This document shows, one piece after another, positions 25,754 to 34,367 of a DNA stretch of 64,000 nt. The number at the start of each line of letters is the position of its first letter. Position 1 is the stretch's first letter. Position numbers and translations under genes: made by a program. The notes beneath the pieces are model-generated. The model was not told where the DNA came from. It ran no database searches and saw only the letters and a program-made list of their open reading frames with translations. The DNA lies in assembly GCA_003612335.1 (NCBI GenBank), contig RAYO01000001.1, positions 99,701 to 163,700 of the forward strand, in the 5' to 3' direction. The stretch comes from a bacterium 1xD42-67 (GTDB lineage: Bacteria; Bacillota; Clostridia; Oscillospirales; Oscillospiraceae).

Positions 25754-27964
25754 ATGGAACACATAGCGTTGCCGCGGTCGTTCAAGGTCAGTGTAGCGGT
25801 GATCATCTGCCTGACCGTCATCGTGTTCTCCCTCCTTGGGAAGTCCATCCGCGATAGGAGCGAGGATGCGATCGAGGAGATAGGCACTGCTTATATGGCG
25901 GGGATGAACGAGCAGGTGTCATTGCACTTTGAAACGATCATCGATCTCCGCCTGACGATGGCAGAGTCCATCGCACATATCGCGGCGGGGGACGGGAGCT
26001 CGGGCTATGGGTCGAGAGAGGAGATAGAATACGGCGCGAGGGCAAGACACTTTCTATGCGCCGCCCTGTATTCTTCGGACGGAGAGATCGAGATGATCTT
26101 CGGCGACCCCGTGGCCCTCAACCACCCGGAGACCTTTTTAGAGAGCCTGAAGGACGGGGAGCGCAGAGCGGCCTCCGCCGCCGGCAGCAGCGGAGACGGC
26201 GTGATCTTGTTCGGCGTCCCCTGTGAGTATCCTATGTCTGATGGGGAGCAGAGCCTTGCCATAGTCGTGGGGCTCTCTACCAAATATATGGGCAAGGTCC
26301 TCTTCTTGGATTCAGACAGCTCGCTGAGCTATTCCTTCGTCATACGCAAGGATGGCAGTTATGTCGTGGGGGAGGAGGACGGCGTCCACGACAACTATTT
26401 CGACAGGCTCTACAGCCTCTTCGGCGACGGGGAGGGAGGCGCGGCTCCCTATGTGGAAGCGCTGAAGGCGGCCATGGATGCGAACGAGGATCACTCCATC
26501 ATCCTGAAGAACGGCGGCTCGCGCCGCCACCTGTACTGCACCGCCCTGCCTTACTGCGAGTGGTATCTGGTGACGGTCCTCCCCTTCGACAGGCTGGACC
26601 ACACGATCTCTGGGATGAGCAGCCACTGGCTCACCAGCGTCTATGTCGCCTCTTTCGCGGTGATCGCCATGCTCCTGTACATATTCCGGCAGTATCTGAA
26701 GCTGTTCAGAGGCCAGGTATCAGAACTGAAGCGCATGAATGAGGAGATGGATGCGGCGCGGAGCGCTGCGGAAAAAGCGCAGAAAGAAGCGGAACACGCC
26801 AACATGGCCAAACAGAAGTTCCTCTCCAGTATGAGCCACGACATACGTACCCCGATGAACGCCATCATCGGCATGACGTCCCTGGCCATCGACAATGCCC
26901 GCGATCCGGAACAGGTCCAGGACTATCTGCATAAGATCGAGCTGTCCAGCAAGCACCTGCTGGGGCTGATCAATGACGTATTGGATATATCCAAGATCGA
27001 GAGCGGCAAGATGACGCTGAATATCGCGCCGGTGTCGCTGAGAGAGGTGATGGACAGCATCGTCAATATCATCCAGCCCCAGGTCGAGGCGAAGGATCAG
27101 CGGTTCGACACAGACCTTTATGAGATCCTTTCGGAGGATGTGTACTGCGACCATGTGCGGCTGGACCAGGTGCTGATCAACCTGCTGGGGAATGCGGTGA
27201 AATTCACGCCGGAGCGCGGCTCGGTCCAGCTGGCTGTGTATCAAGAGGCGCTCCCGGAGGACACCGCCCGGGTCCGCACCCATTTCCTGGTGCGGGACAC
27301 GGGGATCGGCATGTCTGAGGAGTACCAAAAGAGGATCTTCGAGTCCTTCAGCAGAGAGGATAACGCCCGTGTGCAGAGGACCGAGGGCTCCGGGCTGGGG
27401 ATGGCGATCACCAAGCGTATCGTAGACGCGATGGATGGCGCCATCTCGGTCCGCAGCGAACAGGGCAAGGGCAGTGAGTTCCACGTCGTTCTCGACCTGA
27501 AAAAGGCGGAGCCCGCCCGCGGGCTGCCGTCGGCAGGCGAGGCCGCGGAGAGCGAGAGCGATGTGGCGCTGCAGGGGAAGCGCATCCTGCTGGCGGAGGA
27601 TAACGAGCTCAACTGGGAGGTGGCGCGGGAGCTGCTCTCTGTCCTCGAGCTGGAATTGGACCGGGCCGAGAACGGGAAGGTCTGTGTGGCCAGATTCGAA
27701 GGATCCCCTGTGGGGCATTACGACGCGATCATCATGGATGTGCGGATGCCCGTCATGGACGGCTATGAGGCGACTGCGGTCATCCGGGGACTGGAGCGGG
27801 AGGACGCGGATATCCCTATCATCGCGATGACGGCCGACGCGTTTTCGGAGGACATCCAGAGGTGCTTGGAGTGCGGCATGGATGACCATCTGGCAAAACC
27901 GATCGACGTCCAGGCTGTGGCCAGCAAGCTGAAAAAATATCTGAAGCATCGTCAGCACGCCTGA
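25754..27964 (+). CDS. Membrane hybrid histidine kinase with external Cache-like sensor and receiver
   Basis: The 736-residue kinase has a signal-anchor helix (11-33), an external sensor (about 35-290) resembling dCache domains of this lineage, and a second helix near 295-317. A coiled coil (about 320-350) leads to HisKA with MSHDIRTPMNAIIGMTS (His 362). HATPase (DTGIGMS, GSGLGMAI) and a receiver with IIMDVRMPVMDGYEAT (Asp 662) complete it. No HPt or DNA-binding output is present, so phosphate must go elsewhere. It follows the cytoplasmic kinase with a 22-base gap. The ligand is unknown. Confidence 0.9.
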   Translation: MEHIALPRSFKVSVAVIICLTVIVFSLLGKSIRDRSEDAIEEIGTAYMAGMNEQVSLHFETIIDLRLTMAESIAHIAAGDGSSGYGSREEIEYGARARHFLCAALYSSDGEIEMIFGDPVALNHPETFLESLKDGERRAASAAGSSGDGVILFGVPCEYPMSDGEQSLAIVVGLSTKYMGKVLFLDSDSSLSYSFVIRKDGSYVVGEEDGVHDNYFDRLYSLFGDGEGGAAPYVEALKAAMDANEDHSIILKNGGSRRHLYCTALPYCEWYLVTVLPFDRLDHTISGMSSHWLTSVYVASFAVIAMLLYIFRQYLKLFRGQVSELKRMNEEMDAARSAAEKAQKEAEHANMAKQKFLSSMSHDIRTPMNAIIGMTSLAIDNARDPEQVQDYLHKIELSSKHLLGLINDVLDISKIESGKMTLNIAPVSLREVMDSIVNIIQPQVEAKDQRFDTDLYEILSEDVYCDHVRLDQVLINLLGNAVKFTPERGSVQLAVYQEALPEDTARVRTHFLVRDTGIGMSEEYQKRIFESFSREDNARVQRTEGSGLGMAITKRIVDAMDGAISVRSEQGKGSEFHVVLDLKKAEPARGLPSAGEAAESESDVALQGKRILLAEDNELNWEVARELLSVLELELDRAENGKVCVARFEGSPVGHYDAIIMDVRMPVMDGYEATAVIRGLEREDADIPIIAMTADAFSEDIQRCLECGMDDHLAKPIDVQAVASKLKKYLKHRQHA

Positions 27965-27978
27965 GGATGGACGCGAAC

Positions 27979-28006
27979 AGCCCCGCCGGGAGATCCCGGC
28001 GGGGCT
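27979..28006. terminator. GC-rich hairpin between convergent genes
   Basis: AGCCCCGCCGGGA (27979-27991) pairs perfectly with 27994-28006. It sits between the stop codons of the kinase (plus) and MurE-like (minus) genes. No clear U-run follows, so it may be an atypical terminator. Confidence 0.5.
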
Positions 28007-28018
28007 GCAGTCGTCATC

Positions 28019-29977
28019 CTATCCCTGTGCCGCTGTGACGATCAGGCCCGGGATCTGCTGGTCCAGCAGGTAGAGCAGCAGAGCGTGCTCCCGCCGGCCG
28101 TCCAGGACAGCGGCCTCCTCTGTCCCGGTGCGGAGGGCGGTCAGGCAGTCCTCCGCCAGGGAGGCCAGCCCCTCCGGCAGTCCGCCGGAGGAGAGCAGCT
28201 CCTCCGCCCGCTGGACATCCATCCGCTCCAGGACGCCTCCGTCCTCCAGCTCGGTCAGATACACCAGATAGTCCGCGTCCCGGGGGATCTCCTCCCCCGG
28301 CCGGACCAAAACGGCCTCTATGCCAACCGTCTCCAGGGCGTCCATGTCCTGGAGCAGATCCTCCCCCTGGAGGGAGGACCGCACCGCCGCCTTTTTCCCC
28401 CGGTGCTTTTTCAGGGCGGGGAGGAGGGAGAGCAGCCCCTGCACCCGGCCCATGCCGTCCAGGCCGCGGAGGGAGTCGAGCTCCCCCAGGAAGCTCTGGA
28501 CATAGTCCACGTCGGTGGGGACCTCGACATATTCCCGGCCCCGCTTCTGGCGGGTCTCCCGGCCCTTGCCGGTGATCAGCAGGACGGAGGGCTCCCGGCA
28601 GCTGAGCACCGCCTGCCGGATGGCCTCGCCCCGGTTGGGCTCGATGAGGTACGGGCAGTCCTGCCCGGCCACGTGGCCGGCGATCTCCCGGCAGATGGAG
28701 ACGGTGTCCTCCTCGCCGGAGTCCTCCTCGGTGAGGACCACCAGGTCAGACCAGCGTCCGGAGATCTCTCCCAGATCCCGGCGGCGGTCCAGAGCCTTCA
28801 AGCCGGGGCAGCCGAAAACGGTGACGATCCTCCGCCCGGGATACTCCGCCCGGACGGAGCGGAAAAGGGTCTCGAAGGACATGCGGTTGTGGGCATAGTC
28901 CACGATGGCGGCGACCGAGCCGTCAGAGTTGGCGTAGACCTCCATCCGCCCCGGGACCCGGGCCCGTTCCAGACCGGCGTAGATGTGCTGAGGGGGGATG
29001 TCCAAAGCCTCGCACACGGCGATGGCAGCCAGGGCGTTCTCCACGTTGAACAGCCCGGGCATGGTGAGGCGGAACTCCCGGTCATACCGGCGGGTCCTGA
29101 CCTGGAAGAGGATGTCGTCCCCCCGTTTGCGCACCTGAGAGGCATAGACGTCCGCCGCCGGGTCCTTCTGAGAGAAGGCGATCACCGGCCGGCCCGCCGC
29201 CTTCGCCGCCTCCAGCACCTGGCCGGCGCGGTCGCAGTCCAGGTCCACGCAGTTCACTGCCCCCTGGGCGAAGATCCGCAGCTTGGAGGAGAAATAGTCC
29301 TGGAAGTCGGTGTGCTCGATGGGAGAGATGTGGTCATAGCCGATGTTGAGGAAGGCGGCGGCGGCGAAGTCGGTGCACAGGGAGCGGTGGTATTTCAGCG
29401 CCTGGCTGGACACCTCCATCACCAGATAGTCCAGTCCCGCCTCCGCCGCCCGGGAGAAGTGGCGCTGGAGGTCCAGGGCGTCGGGGGTGGTGATGTGGGA
29501 TTCGAAGCGCTCCACCCCGTCGTAGGTGTCGATGGAGGAGATGATCCCGCACTCCGGCCTGCCCTGGGCCGCCAGGAAGCTGTCCAGGATATGCTTCAGA
29601 TAGTAGGCGGTGGTGGACTTGCCCTTGGTCCCCGTCAGGCCGATCACCTTCAGTTTCCCCGAGGGGTGGCCGAAGAACAGGTCGGCCAGGGGGGCGATGG
29701 TGGACCGCATGTCGTCCACCTGGAGGCAGGGCAGGGGCGAGCCCGGGTAGGGCCGTTCGCTCACGTAGGCGATGGCGCCCTTGTCCTGAGCCATTTGGAG
29801 GAACTCCGCCTTGAAGTGGGCCCCCTTGCAGAGGAACAGGGTGCCGGGGACCACCTCCCGGGAATCGTAGGACACCAGCTCCACCGGGGCGGACCGGTCC
29901 AGCTCCTCCGGGACGGGGGCGGACAGCAGATCTCGCTCCTCCAGCAGGGCGATATAGTCATTGAGGGAGCGCTTCAT
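28019..29977 (-). CDS. MurE-like Mur ligase with shortened acetylglutamate-kinase-like C-terminal domain
   Basis: The 652-residue protein has a three-domain Mur ligase body (1-490): SYDSREV, P-loop GLTGTKGKST (113-122), MEVSSQAL, DHISPIEH, and the carbamylation-type lysine in SSKLRIF (Lys 232). Further on are DYAHN, FGCPG and GKGRE. Where MurE enzymes have the DNPR-type specificity loop, this one reads LTEEDSGEED (415-424), so its amino acid is probably not the usual diaminopimelate or lysine. Residues about 510-648 resemble an amino-acid kinase with its middle removed: ALKKHRGKKAAVRSS, ALETVGIEAVLVRPG, and the NAGK-like ending SGGLPEGL...ALRTG...VLDGRREHALLLYLL. It is the last gene of the racemase/ligase operon. 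Confidence 0.85.
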   Translation of the reverse strand: MKRSLNDYIALLEERDLLSAPVPEELDRSAPVELVSYDSREVVPGTLFLCKGAHFKAEFLQMAQDKGAIAYVSERPYPGSPLPCLQVDDMRSTIAPLADLFFGHPSGKLKVIGLTGTKGKSTTAYYLKHILDSFLAAQGRPECGIISSIDTYDGVERFESHITTPDALDLQRHFSRAAEAGLDYLVMEVSSQALKYHRSLCTDFAAAAFLNIGYDHISPIEHTDFQDYFSSKLRIFAQGAVNCVDLDCDRAGQVLEAAKAAGRPVIAFSQKDPAADVYASQVRKRGDDILFQVRTRRYDREFRLTMPGLFNVENALAAIAVCEALDIPPQHIYAGLERARVPGRMEVYANSDGSVAAIVDYAHNRMSFETLFRSVRAEYPGRRIVTVFGCPGLKALDRRRDLGEISGRWSDLVVLTEEDSGEEDTVSICREIAGHVAGQDCPYLIEPNRGEAIRQAVLSCREPSVLLITGKGRETRQKRGREYVEVPTDVDYVQSFLGELDSLRGLDGMGRVQGLLSLLPALKKHRGKKAAVRSSLQGEDLLQDMDALETVGIEAVLVRPGEEIPRDADYLVYLTELEDGGVLERMDVQRAEELLSSGGLPEGLASLAEDCLTALRTGTEEAAVLDGRREHALLLYLLDQQIPGLIVTAAQG

Positions 29978-29991
29978 AAGAACACCTCAGT

Positions 29992-30933
29992 TCAGTCGAA
30001 TCTTGCCCAGGGGACGCCGGGATAGAGAGCCCCGGTCCGGGCAAAGTACAGCACGCACTCCGCCGCCAGGTCCAGGTCGTCCAGGGCGAACCTCTTGGGG
30101 ACGGGGGACTGTCCCCCGATGCACACCGGGGCCTCCTCCTCCACACTGGAGTACCTCTCGTTGACGGGCAGGCATAGGTGGGCATCCCCCTCCTCGTCCC
30201 AGCAGTTGAAAGCGGGCACGGCCCAGCCGTAAGCGATGTCTACAGTAAGGAAGTCTTCATCATCCTCTCCGCCATATTCGCTCATAGACAGACAGACCTC
30301 GCGGGCCGCCCCGCTCCGGATCGCCCGGGCCATTTCGTCCAGCACGGCCTGGGTGATCCCGCCGTCGATATGCTCCGTTCCGTCTAGGGACAGATAGCGG
30401 ACGGCGGCCTCCCCGGAGGGCGGGAGGATCTCACCGGTGGGGATATATCCATAGTCCGGGAAGGTGTCGTCGGTGAACTCGGGCTCGTCCGTTTTGATCT
30501 CGCAGGACAGGGCGTCCAGCGCCTCCACATGCTCCAGCTTTTTCCGGGCCGGGAGATAGACCTGCTTCAAGGCGGGGAGCTCGGTCAGAAGGGAGCAGTC
30601 GGTAAAGCTGGTGGAGTGGAGGTCCAGTTTTTTCAGCTTCTTGCACCTTGTGAGAAAGGAGAAGTCGTCCACCTGGAGGGGGCCCTCGTCGGGCCGGAGC
30701 CGGCAGTCGAAGATCAGGGTGTGCAGGTCCTCCATATAGCCGATGGCGGAAAAGTCCCCTGGGGCCAGCTTGCCCCAGGGACGCTCGTAATAGGGGTCGA
30801 TGGACTGGGTGAGATCCTTGAGCACCTTGATCTTTTTCAAGTCGTAGATGCTGTCGGCCCAGCGGCCTTGAGAGCGGAGGATGGCCCAGTACAGGCGGCC
30901 GTCCATATCGGGAACAGGGGGCATAGCGCTCAA
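29992..30933 (-). CDS. Unknown protein with leucine-rich N-terminal domain and Imm1-like tail
   Basis: I do not recognise a function for this 313-residue protein. Residues about 65-135 form a short leucine-rich segment (LHTLIFD, FLTRCKKLKKLDL, LTELPALKQVYLP). It is similar to the N-terminal part of the protein at 61415-62749. The C-terminal half (about 175-313) has VLDEMARAIRSGAAREVCL, GWAVPAFNCWDEEGD and ends FARTGALYPGVPW, reminiscent of Imm1-type immunity folds; this is a weak by-eye match. It is cytoplasmic. The gene lies inside the MurE/racemase operon with gaps of 9 and 14 bases to its neighbours, so it is co-expressed with them. Confidence 0.7.
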   Translation of the reverse strand: MSAMPPVPDMDGRLYWAILRSQGRWADSIYDLKKIKVLKDLTQSIDPYYERPWGKLAPGDFSAIGYMEDLHTLIFDCRLRPDEGPLQVDDFSFLTRCKKLKKLDLHSTSFTDCSLLTELPALKQVYLPARKKLEHVEALDALSCEIKTDEPEFTDDTFPDYGYIPTGEILPPSGEAAVRYLSLDGTEHIDGGITQAVLDEMARAIRSGAAREVCLSMSEYGGEDDEDFLTVDIAYGWAVPAFNCWDEEGDAHLCLPVNERYSSVEEEAPVCIGGQSPVPKRFALDDLDLAAECVLYFARTGALYPGVPWARFD

Positions 30934-30942
30934 CTCCCTCGT

Positions 30943-31662
30943 CTATTTGATGAAGATATGCCGCAGAGGCTTGTGGCAGGCCTCCACCGCCCGCTGGGCC
31001 AGGACGGCCATGGCGTCGGTGTAGTAGGGGGGGAGGTGGTGCCTGTCAGCGAAGACGGACAGCTCGGTGCAGGCCAGCACCCCGCAGTCGCAGCCCTGGG
31101 CCAGCAGGTCCTCGTGGATGGCGGCGAACTTCTGGGGGTCGCCGTCCCGGCCGGCCTTCACATCGTCGTAGATCAGGGACATGACCAGCTCCTGGGCCTG
31201 GGGGGAGGGGACCGCTGCGCCGATCCCGGCGGCAGAGAACTCCTTCTGGTATAGTCCGGTCCGGATCGTACCGTCGGTAGCCAGGATCCCGGGCCGCCGC
31301 AGGCCCTGGGAGGCCAGCAGGCGGGCGGTCTCCCGAATCATGTGGAGGATGGGGATGCCGATGTGGTCCTGGACCCGGTCCAGGAAGAAGTGGGAGGTGT
31401 TGCAGGGGACGGCGATCGCGGTGCAGCCTGCTCCCTCCAGCAGCCGGGCGTCGGCCAGCAGCCGCTGGAAGACCGCCTCCTTCTCTGCGTCGCTCCCCAG
31501 GATGGCGGCGGTGCGGTCGGGCATGTCCACATCGGAGAGGATCAGTGCGTTGACATGCTCCTGATCCGACCGGGCGGCGGTGCGGTCGATGATGAATTGA
31601 TAGAAGGTGTTGGTGGCTTGGGGACCCATGCCGCCTAAAACACCGAGACGGTACTGCGCCAT
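30943..31662 (-). CDS. Aspartate/glutamate racemase family enzyme, probable aspartate racemase
   Basis: The 239-residue enzyme begins RLGVLGGMGPQAT, typical of aspartate racemases. It has both catalytic cysteines, in PCNTSH (Cys 87) and ACTEL (Cys 198). The cofactor-independent reaction interconverts L- and D-aspartate. Its RBS, GAGGAGTAACGT, overlaps the end of the ATP-grasp gene, 3 bases away, so the two are tightly linked. Together they match the known racemase plus D-aspartate ligase pairing of D-Asp cross-bridge synthesis. Glutamate or another acidic amino acid remains possible. Confidence 0.87.
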   Translation of the reverse strand: MAQYRLGVLGGMGPQATNTFYQFIIDRTAARSDQEHVNALILSDVDMPDRTAAILGSDAEKEAVFQRLLADARLLEGAGCTAIAVPCNTSHFFLDRVQDHIGIPILHMIRETARLLASQGLRRPGILATDGTIRTGLYQKEFSAAGIGAAVPSPQAQELVMSLIYDDVKAGRDGDPQKFAAIHEDLLAQGCDCGVLACTELSVFADRHHLPPYYTDAMAVLAQRAVEACHKPLRHIFIK

Positions 31663-31665
31663 ACG

Positions 31666-32886
31666 TTACTCCTCGATGGGTATTTTGTTATACTGGCCGA
31701 ATCGCTTGATATTGCCCAGGTGGTTCTTGGCGACCCGCAGGCGGCGCTTGAGGGAGGCGTCTTTGGCGTAGACCAGAGAGTGGCTGTCCGCCCCGGCCCG
31801 GATCAGGGCCCGCATCTCCTCATGGTACTTCCTGGGGGTGAACTGGAAGGCCACCTTTTTGGGCACCATCCGCCACAGGGAGCGGTCTTTGGTCATGGTG
31901 AAGGGCAGGTCCTTCCCCTCGATCCGGTCCTCCACCACCAGCCGGGCGATATTGTGCCCGGCTCCGGTGACATAGTAGTTGCTCCGGCCCTGGCGGCAGT
32001 TGATCTCAAAGGCCTTATATCTCCCGTCCCGGCTGTCGTACTTGATATCGAAATTGGAGAAGCCCACGAAATGGAGGGCCTCCAGCAGGTCCCGGATCTT
32101 CTGCTCCAGGGCCTCGTCGTGGTCGGTGAGGATGACGGCGTGGTTGCCGATCCCGTGGGGGGAGTGCTCCTCCAGCAGGACGTGGCCCAGACACATGGTG
32201 GTCACCCGGCCGTTGCGGTCGGAGTAGCTGGTGAGGACCCGCATATAGCTGTCGTCCCCGGGGATGAACTCCTGGAGGACCATGTGGTCCTGATATCCGG
32301 TGGCGTAGACGTGGTCCAGGCTCTGGAGCAGCTCCTCCCAGCTCTGGCAGATGTAGACCTTGGCCAGGGAGTGGTCGCCGCAGGCCCAGTAGGCCACGCT
32401 GTCGGCGGGCTTGGCGATGTAGGGCGGGCCCCAGGGGAGGGAGAAGCCGTGGCCCATGGACCTGTCATAGATGAAGGTGGCCGGGTGGTCGATGCTGTAC
32501 TGGTCGCAGAGCTGGTAGAACGTCTCCTTGTTGATGAGGGAATCCAGCAGACCGGCGTCGATATATGGGGCGATCACATTGGCGGGCAGGGAATCCCGGC
32601 AGCGGGCGGCCAGCTGGACGTAGCTGTCTCCGCAGCCCAGGAGGAGGATCTTTTTGTCCGGGAGCTCCTGGGAGACGGTCTGGACGTTGCGGCGGAAGGC
32701 GCCCTCGTCCTCGTTGTCCGGACAGACCCGGTAGTCGAGGATGGCGCTGCCGTGGCAGGGGAAGGAGGGATACCTGCCGTAGGCGATGGAGCGCACGCCG
32801 TAGGCCTCATGGAAGGCCCGGGCCACGCTGTAGACATTGATGTCGCCGCCGAAGAGCAGCGGCTGGAAGGGGAGGGGGTTGGACAT
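31666..32886 (-). CDS. ATP-grasp ligase, D-aspartate ligase-like
   Basis: The 406-residue product starts PLLFGGDINVYSVARAFHEAYGV, strongly resembling the enterococcal D-aspartate ligase (Asl) family. ATP-grasp features include YIAKPADSVAYW, VLQEFIPGDDSYMRVLTSYSD, and the Mg-binding end FSNFDIKYDSRDGRYKAFEINCRQGRSN. Asl enzymes couple beta-phosphorylated D-Asp to the lysine side chain of UDP-MurNAc-pentapeptide in the cytoplasm. Directly downstream is an aspartate racemase that can supply D-Asp. Whether the acceptor here is normal precursor or the product of the MurE-like enzyme is open. The ATG follows GAGGTCTTTCTT. Confidence 0.83.
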   Translation of the reverse strand: MSNPLPFQPLLFGGDINVYSVARAFHEAYGVRSIAYGRYPSFPCHGSAILDYRVCPDNEDEGAFRRNVQTVSQELPDKKILLLGCGDSYVQLAARCRDSLPANVIAPYIDAGLLDSLINKETFYQLCDQYSIDHPATFIYDRSMGHGFSLPWGPPYIAKPADSVAYWACGDHSLAKVYICQSWEELLQSLDHVYATGYQDHMVLQEFIPGDDSYMRVLTSYSDRNGRVTTMCLGHVLLEEHSPHGIGNHAVILTDHDEALEQKIRDLLEALHFVGFSNFDIKYDSRDGRYKAFEINCRQGRSNYYVTGAGHNIARLVVEDRIEGKDLPFTMTKDRSLWRMVPKKVAFQFTPRKYHEEMRALIRAGADSHSLVYAKDASLKRRLRVAKNHLGNIKRFGQYNKIPIEE

Positions 32887-32991
32887 AAGAAAGACCTCGT
32901 TCGTATTTTTATAGGGACGGCCCCAGACCGCCCGCAGGTCTGGATCGCGTATCGGGTGGACGTCATCCGCCGCGCCGGGCGGCGGAGGGGC

Positions 32992-34059
32992 TCACCGGAA
33001 CTCCCGCAGGACGCCCCGGGCGAAGAGGGGGTCCAGGTCGAAAATGGCCAGGTCGCCGGCGGAGCATTTCAGGCTGGTGACGTCCAGGAGGGTCTGGGTG
33101 GAGCCGATGGAGCCGATGATCCTGGCCCGTCCCCCCCCGATGCGGACGGTGCGCCGACGGGCCCGGCGCCACCCGGCCCAGAGGGACCAGAAGCCGGTCT
33201 CTCGGGGGCGGGAGAGGCCGAAGCCGTTCTGATATCCCACAGGCAGGACGGCCACCCGGGTGGGCTTTTTCAAAAGGATGGGCCTGTCCGTGCCCAGGGC
33301 GTGGCCCTTGGGCAGCCAGCGGACCTCAGACAGAGGGGCCTCTCCGTAGCCCACGGTCTTGAGCCGGTCGTCCCGGGTGCGGCGGCACCGGCCCAGGATG
33401 GCGGAGCCCGCCCGCACCCCGTCCAGCCTGGCCCGCTCGTCGTGGAGGAGGGCGAAGGAGCCGGCGGCGTGGACGGTGCCTGTCTCGAAGCCGGCGGTGT
33501 GGATGGTGTCCAGTACCTGGTGGAACTGCTCCAACTGGCGGCCGGCCTCCGGATCGTTGCGCTTCATGCCGTGGAGCTGGGTATAGATGCCCTCCAGGGC
33601 CACATTGGGCAGGGAGCGGTAGGCCAGGAGGATCTTTTCCGGCTCGTTCACCAAAAAGCCGCCGAATCCCATGCCGGTGTCCACCTGGATGTGGGCGCAG
33701 GCGATGGTGGCCCGGGCCTCTGCCAGGGCGTTGAGGGCCAGGCCGGAATCCACAGAGGAGATGGTGCACACCACGTTCAGGTCCACCAGGTGCTCCAGCT
33801 CCTCCCGGTCGGTGGTGGAGCGGAGCATGAGGATCTCCTCGTCCACGAAGCCGGCCTGGCGCAGCTTCTCCGCCTCCTTCACATCGCACACGGCGAACCG
33901 GCCGATCCCCTCCGCCCGGAGGAGCCTGGCCATGGGGACGATCCCCGCCCCGCCGCCGTCACCGGTGAGCACCCCATAGATGACTGCTCCCGCCGCACGC
34001 TCCTTGATGACGGACAGGTTGTGCTTGACTGCGGCCTTGTCGATGACCAGCTTGCGCAT
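32992..34059 (-). CDS. Alanine racemase-fold protein lacking the PLP lysine
   Basis: The 355-residue protein keeps the alanine racemase layout: an N-terminal barrel with AHIQVDTGMGFGGF, ARLDGVRAGSAILG and VAVLPVGYQNGFG, then a C-terminal beta domain with IIGSIGSTQTLLDVT and AGDLAIFD. However, the segment that should read V-V-K-A-N-A-Y-G-H-G reads VLTGDGGGAG (30-39), so the PLP-binding lysine is a threonine (Thr 32). The second catalytic tyrosine region also looks altered. It therefore may not racemise amino acids and could be a binding or regulatory pseudoenzyme. It is first in the operon, 105 bases before the ligase gene, with AAAAAGGGGGCCATCC upstream. Confidence 0.8.
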   Translation of the reverse strand: MRKLVIDKAAVKHNLSVIKERAAGAVIYGVLTGDGGGAGIVPMARLLRAEGIGRFAVCDVKEAEKLRQAGFVDEEILMLRSTTDREELEHLVDLNVVCTISSVDSGLALNALAEARATIACAHIQVDTGMGFGGFLVNEPEKILLAYRSLPNVALEGIYTQLHGMKRNDPEAGRQLEQFHQVLDTIHTAGFETGTVHAAGSFALLHDERARLDGVRAGSAILGRCRRTRDDRLKTVGYGEAPLSEVRWLPKGHALGTDRPILLKKPTRVAVLPVGYQNGFGLSRPRETGFWSLWAGWRRARRRTVRIGGGRARIIGSIGSTQTLLDVTSLKCSAGDLAIFDLDPLFARGVLREFR

Positions 34060-34112
34060 AGGATGGCCCCCTTTTTCTTTGTCGGGTGATCTGGGCTGAG
34101 ATGCTGTCCTCT

Positions 34113-34141
34113 ATTCTACCACCTTCGGGAAAAAATAGCAA
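34113..34141 (-). promoter_or_regulatory. Sigma-A-type promoter for the racemase/ligase/MurE operon
   Basis: On the minus strand TTGCTA (34136-34141) and TAGAAT (34113-34118) are spaced by 17 bases, 53 bases upstream of the first start codon. The 308-base gap 34060-34367 holds this and the opposite promoter; nothing else was recognised there. Confidence 0.65.
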
Positions 34142-34288
34142 CACAGAGGGGGGAGATGGGGCATCCCGTGCGGAGAGTTTTTATCCTATGTTTCCCATGC
34201 AGGAGGCAGTGGAAACAGGAAACTGGATCGTTTCGCCGGATGCTCCCGGCAGAGATCAGAAAAAACTGGAAAAAATACAGATCCTATC

Positions 34289-34317
34289 TGTACAAGAGCC
34301 CCGCTTCGGCATATAAT
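34289..34317 (+). promoter_or_regulatory. Promoter for the diguanylate cyclase/AraC unit
   Basis: TGTACA (34289-34294) and a perfect TATAAT (34312-34317) are spaced by 17 bases, 50 bases upstream of the start codon. Confidence 0.55.
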
Positions 34318-34367
34318 GGAGGCGGCCCTTCTGTGCGGAGCATCAGAGGATGATGAGGGAGGATACC

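Noticed and set aside
31720..34089. Open plus-strand frame of 789 codons
   Set aside because: It lies opposite the ATP-grasp and racemase-fold genes and is a GC-driven shadow rich in Gly, Val and Asp.
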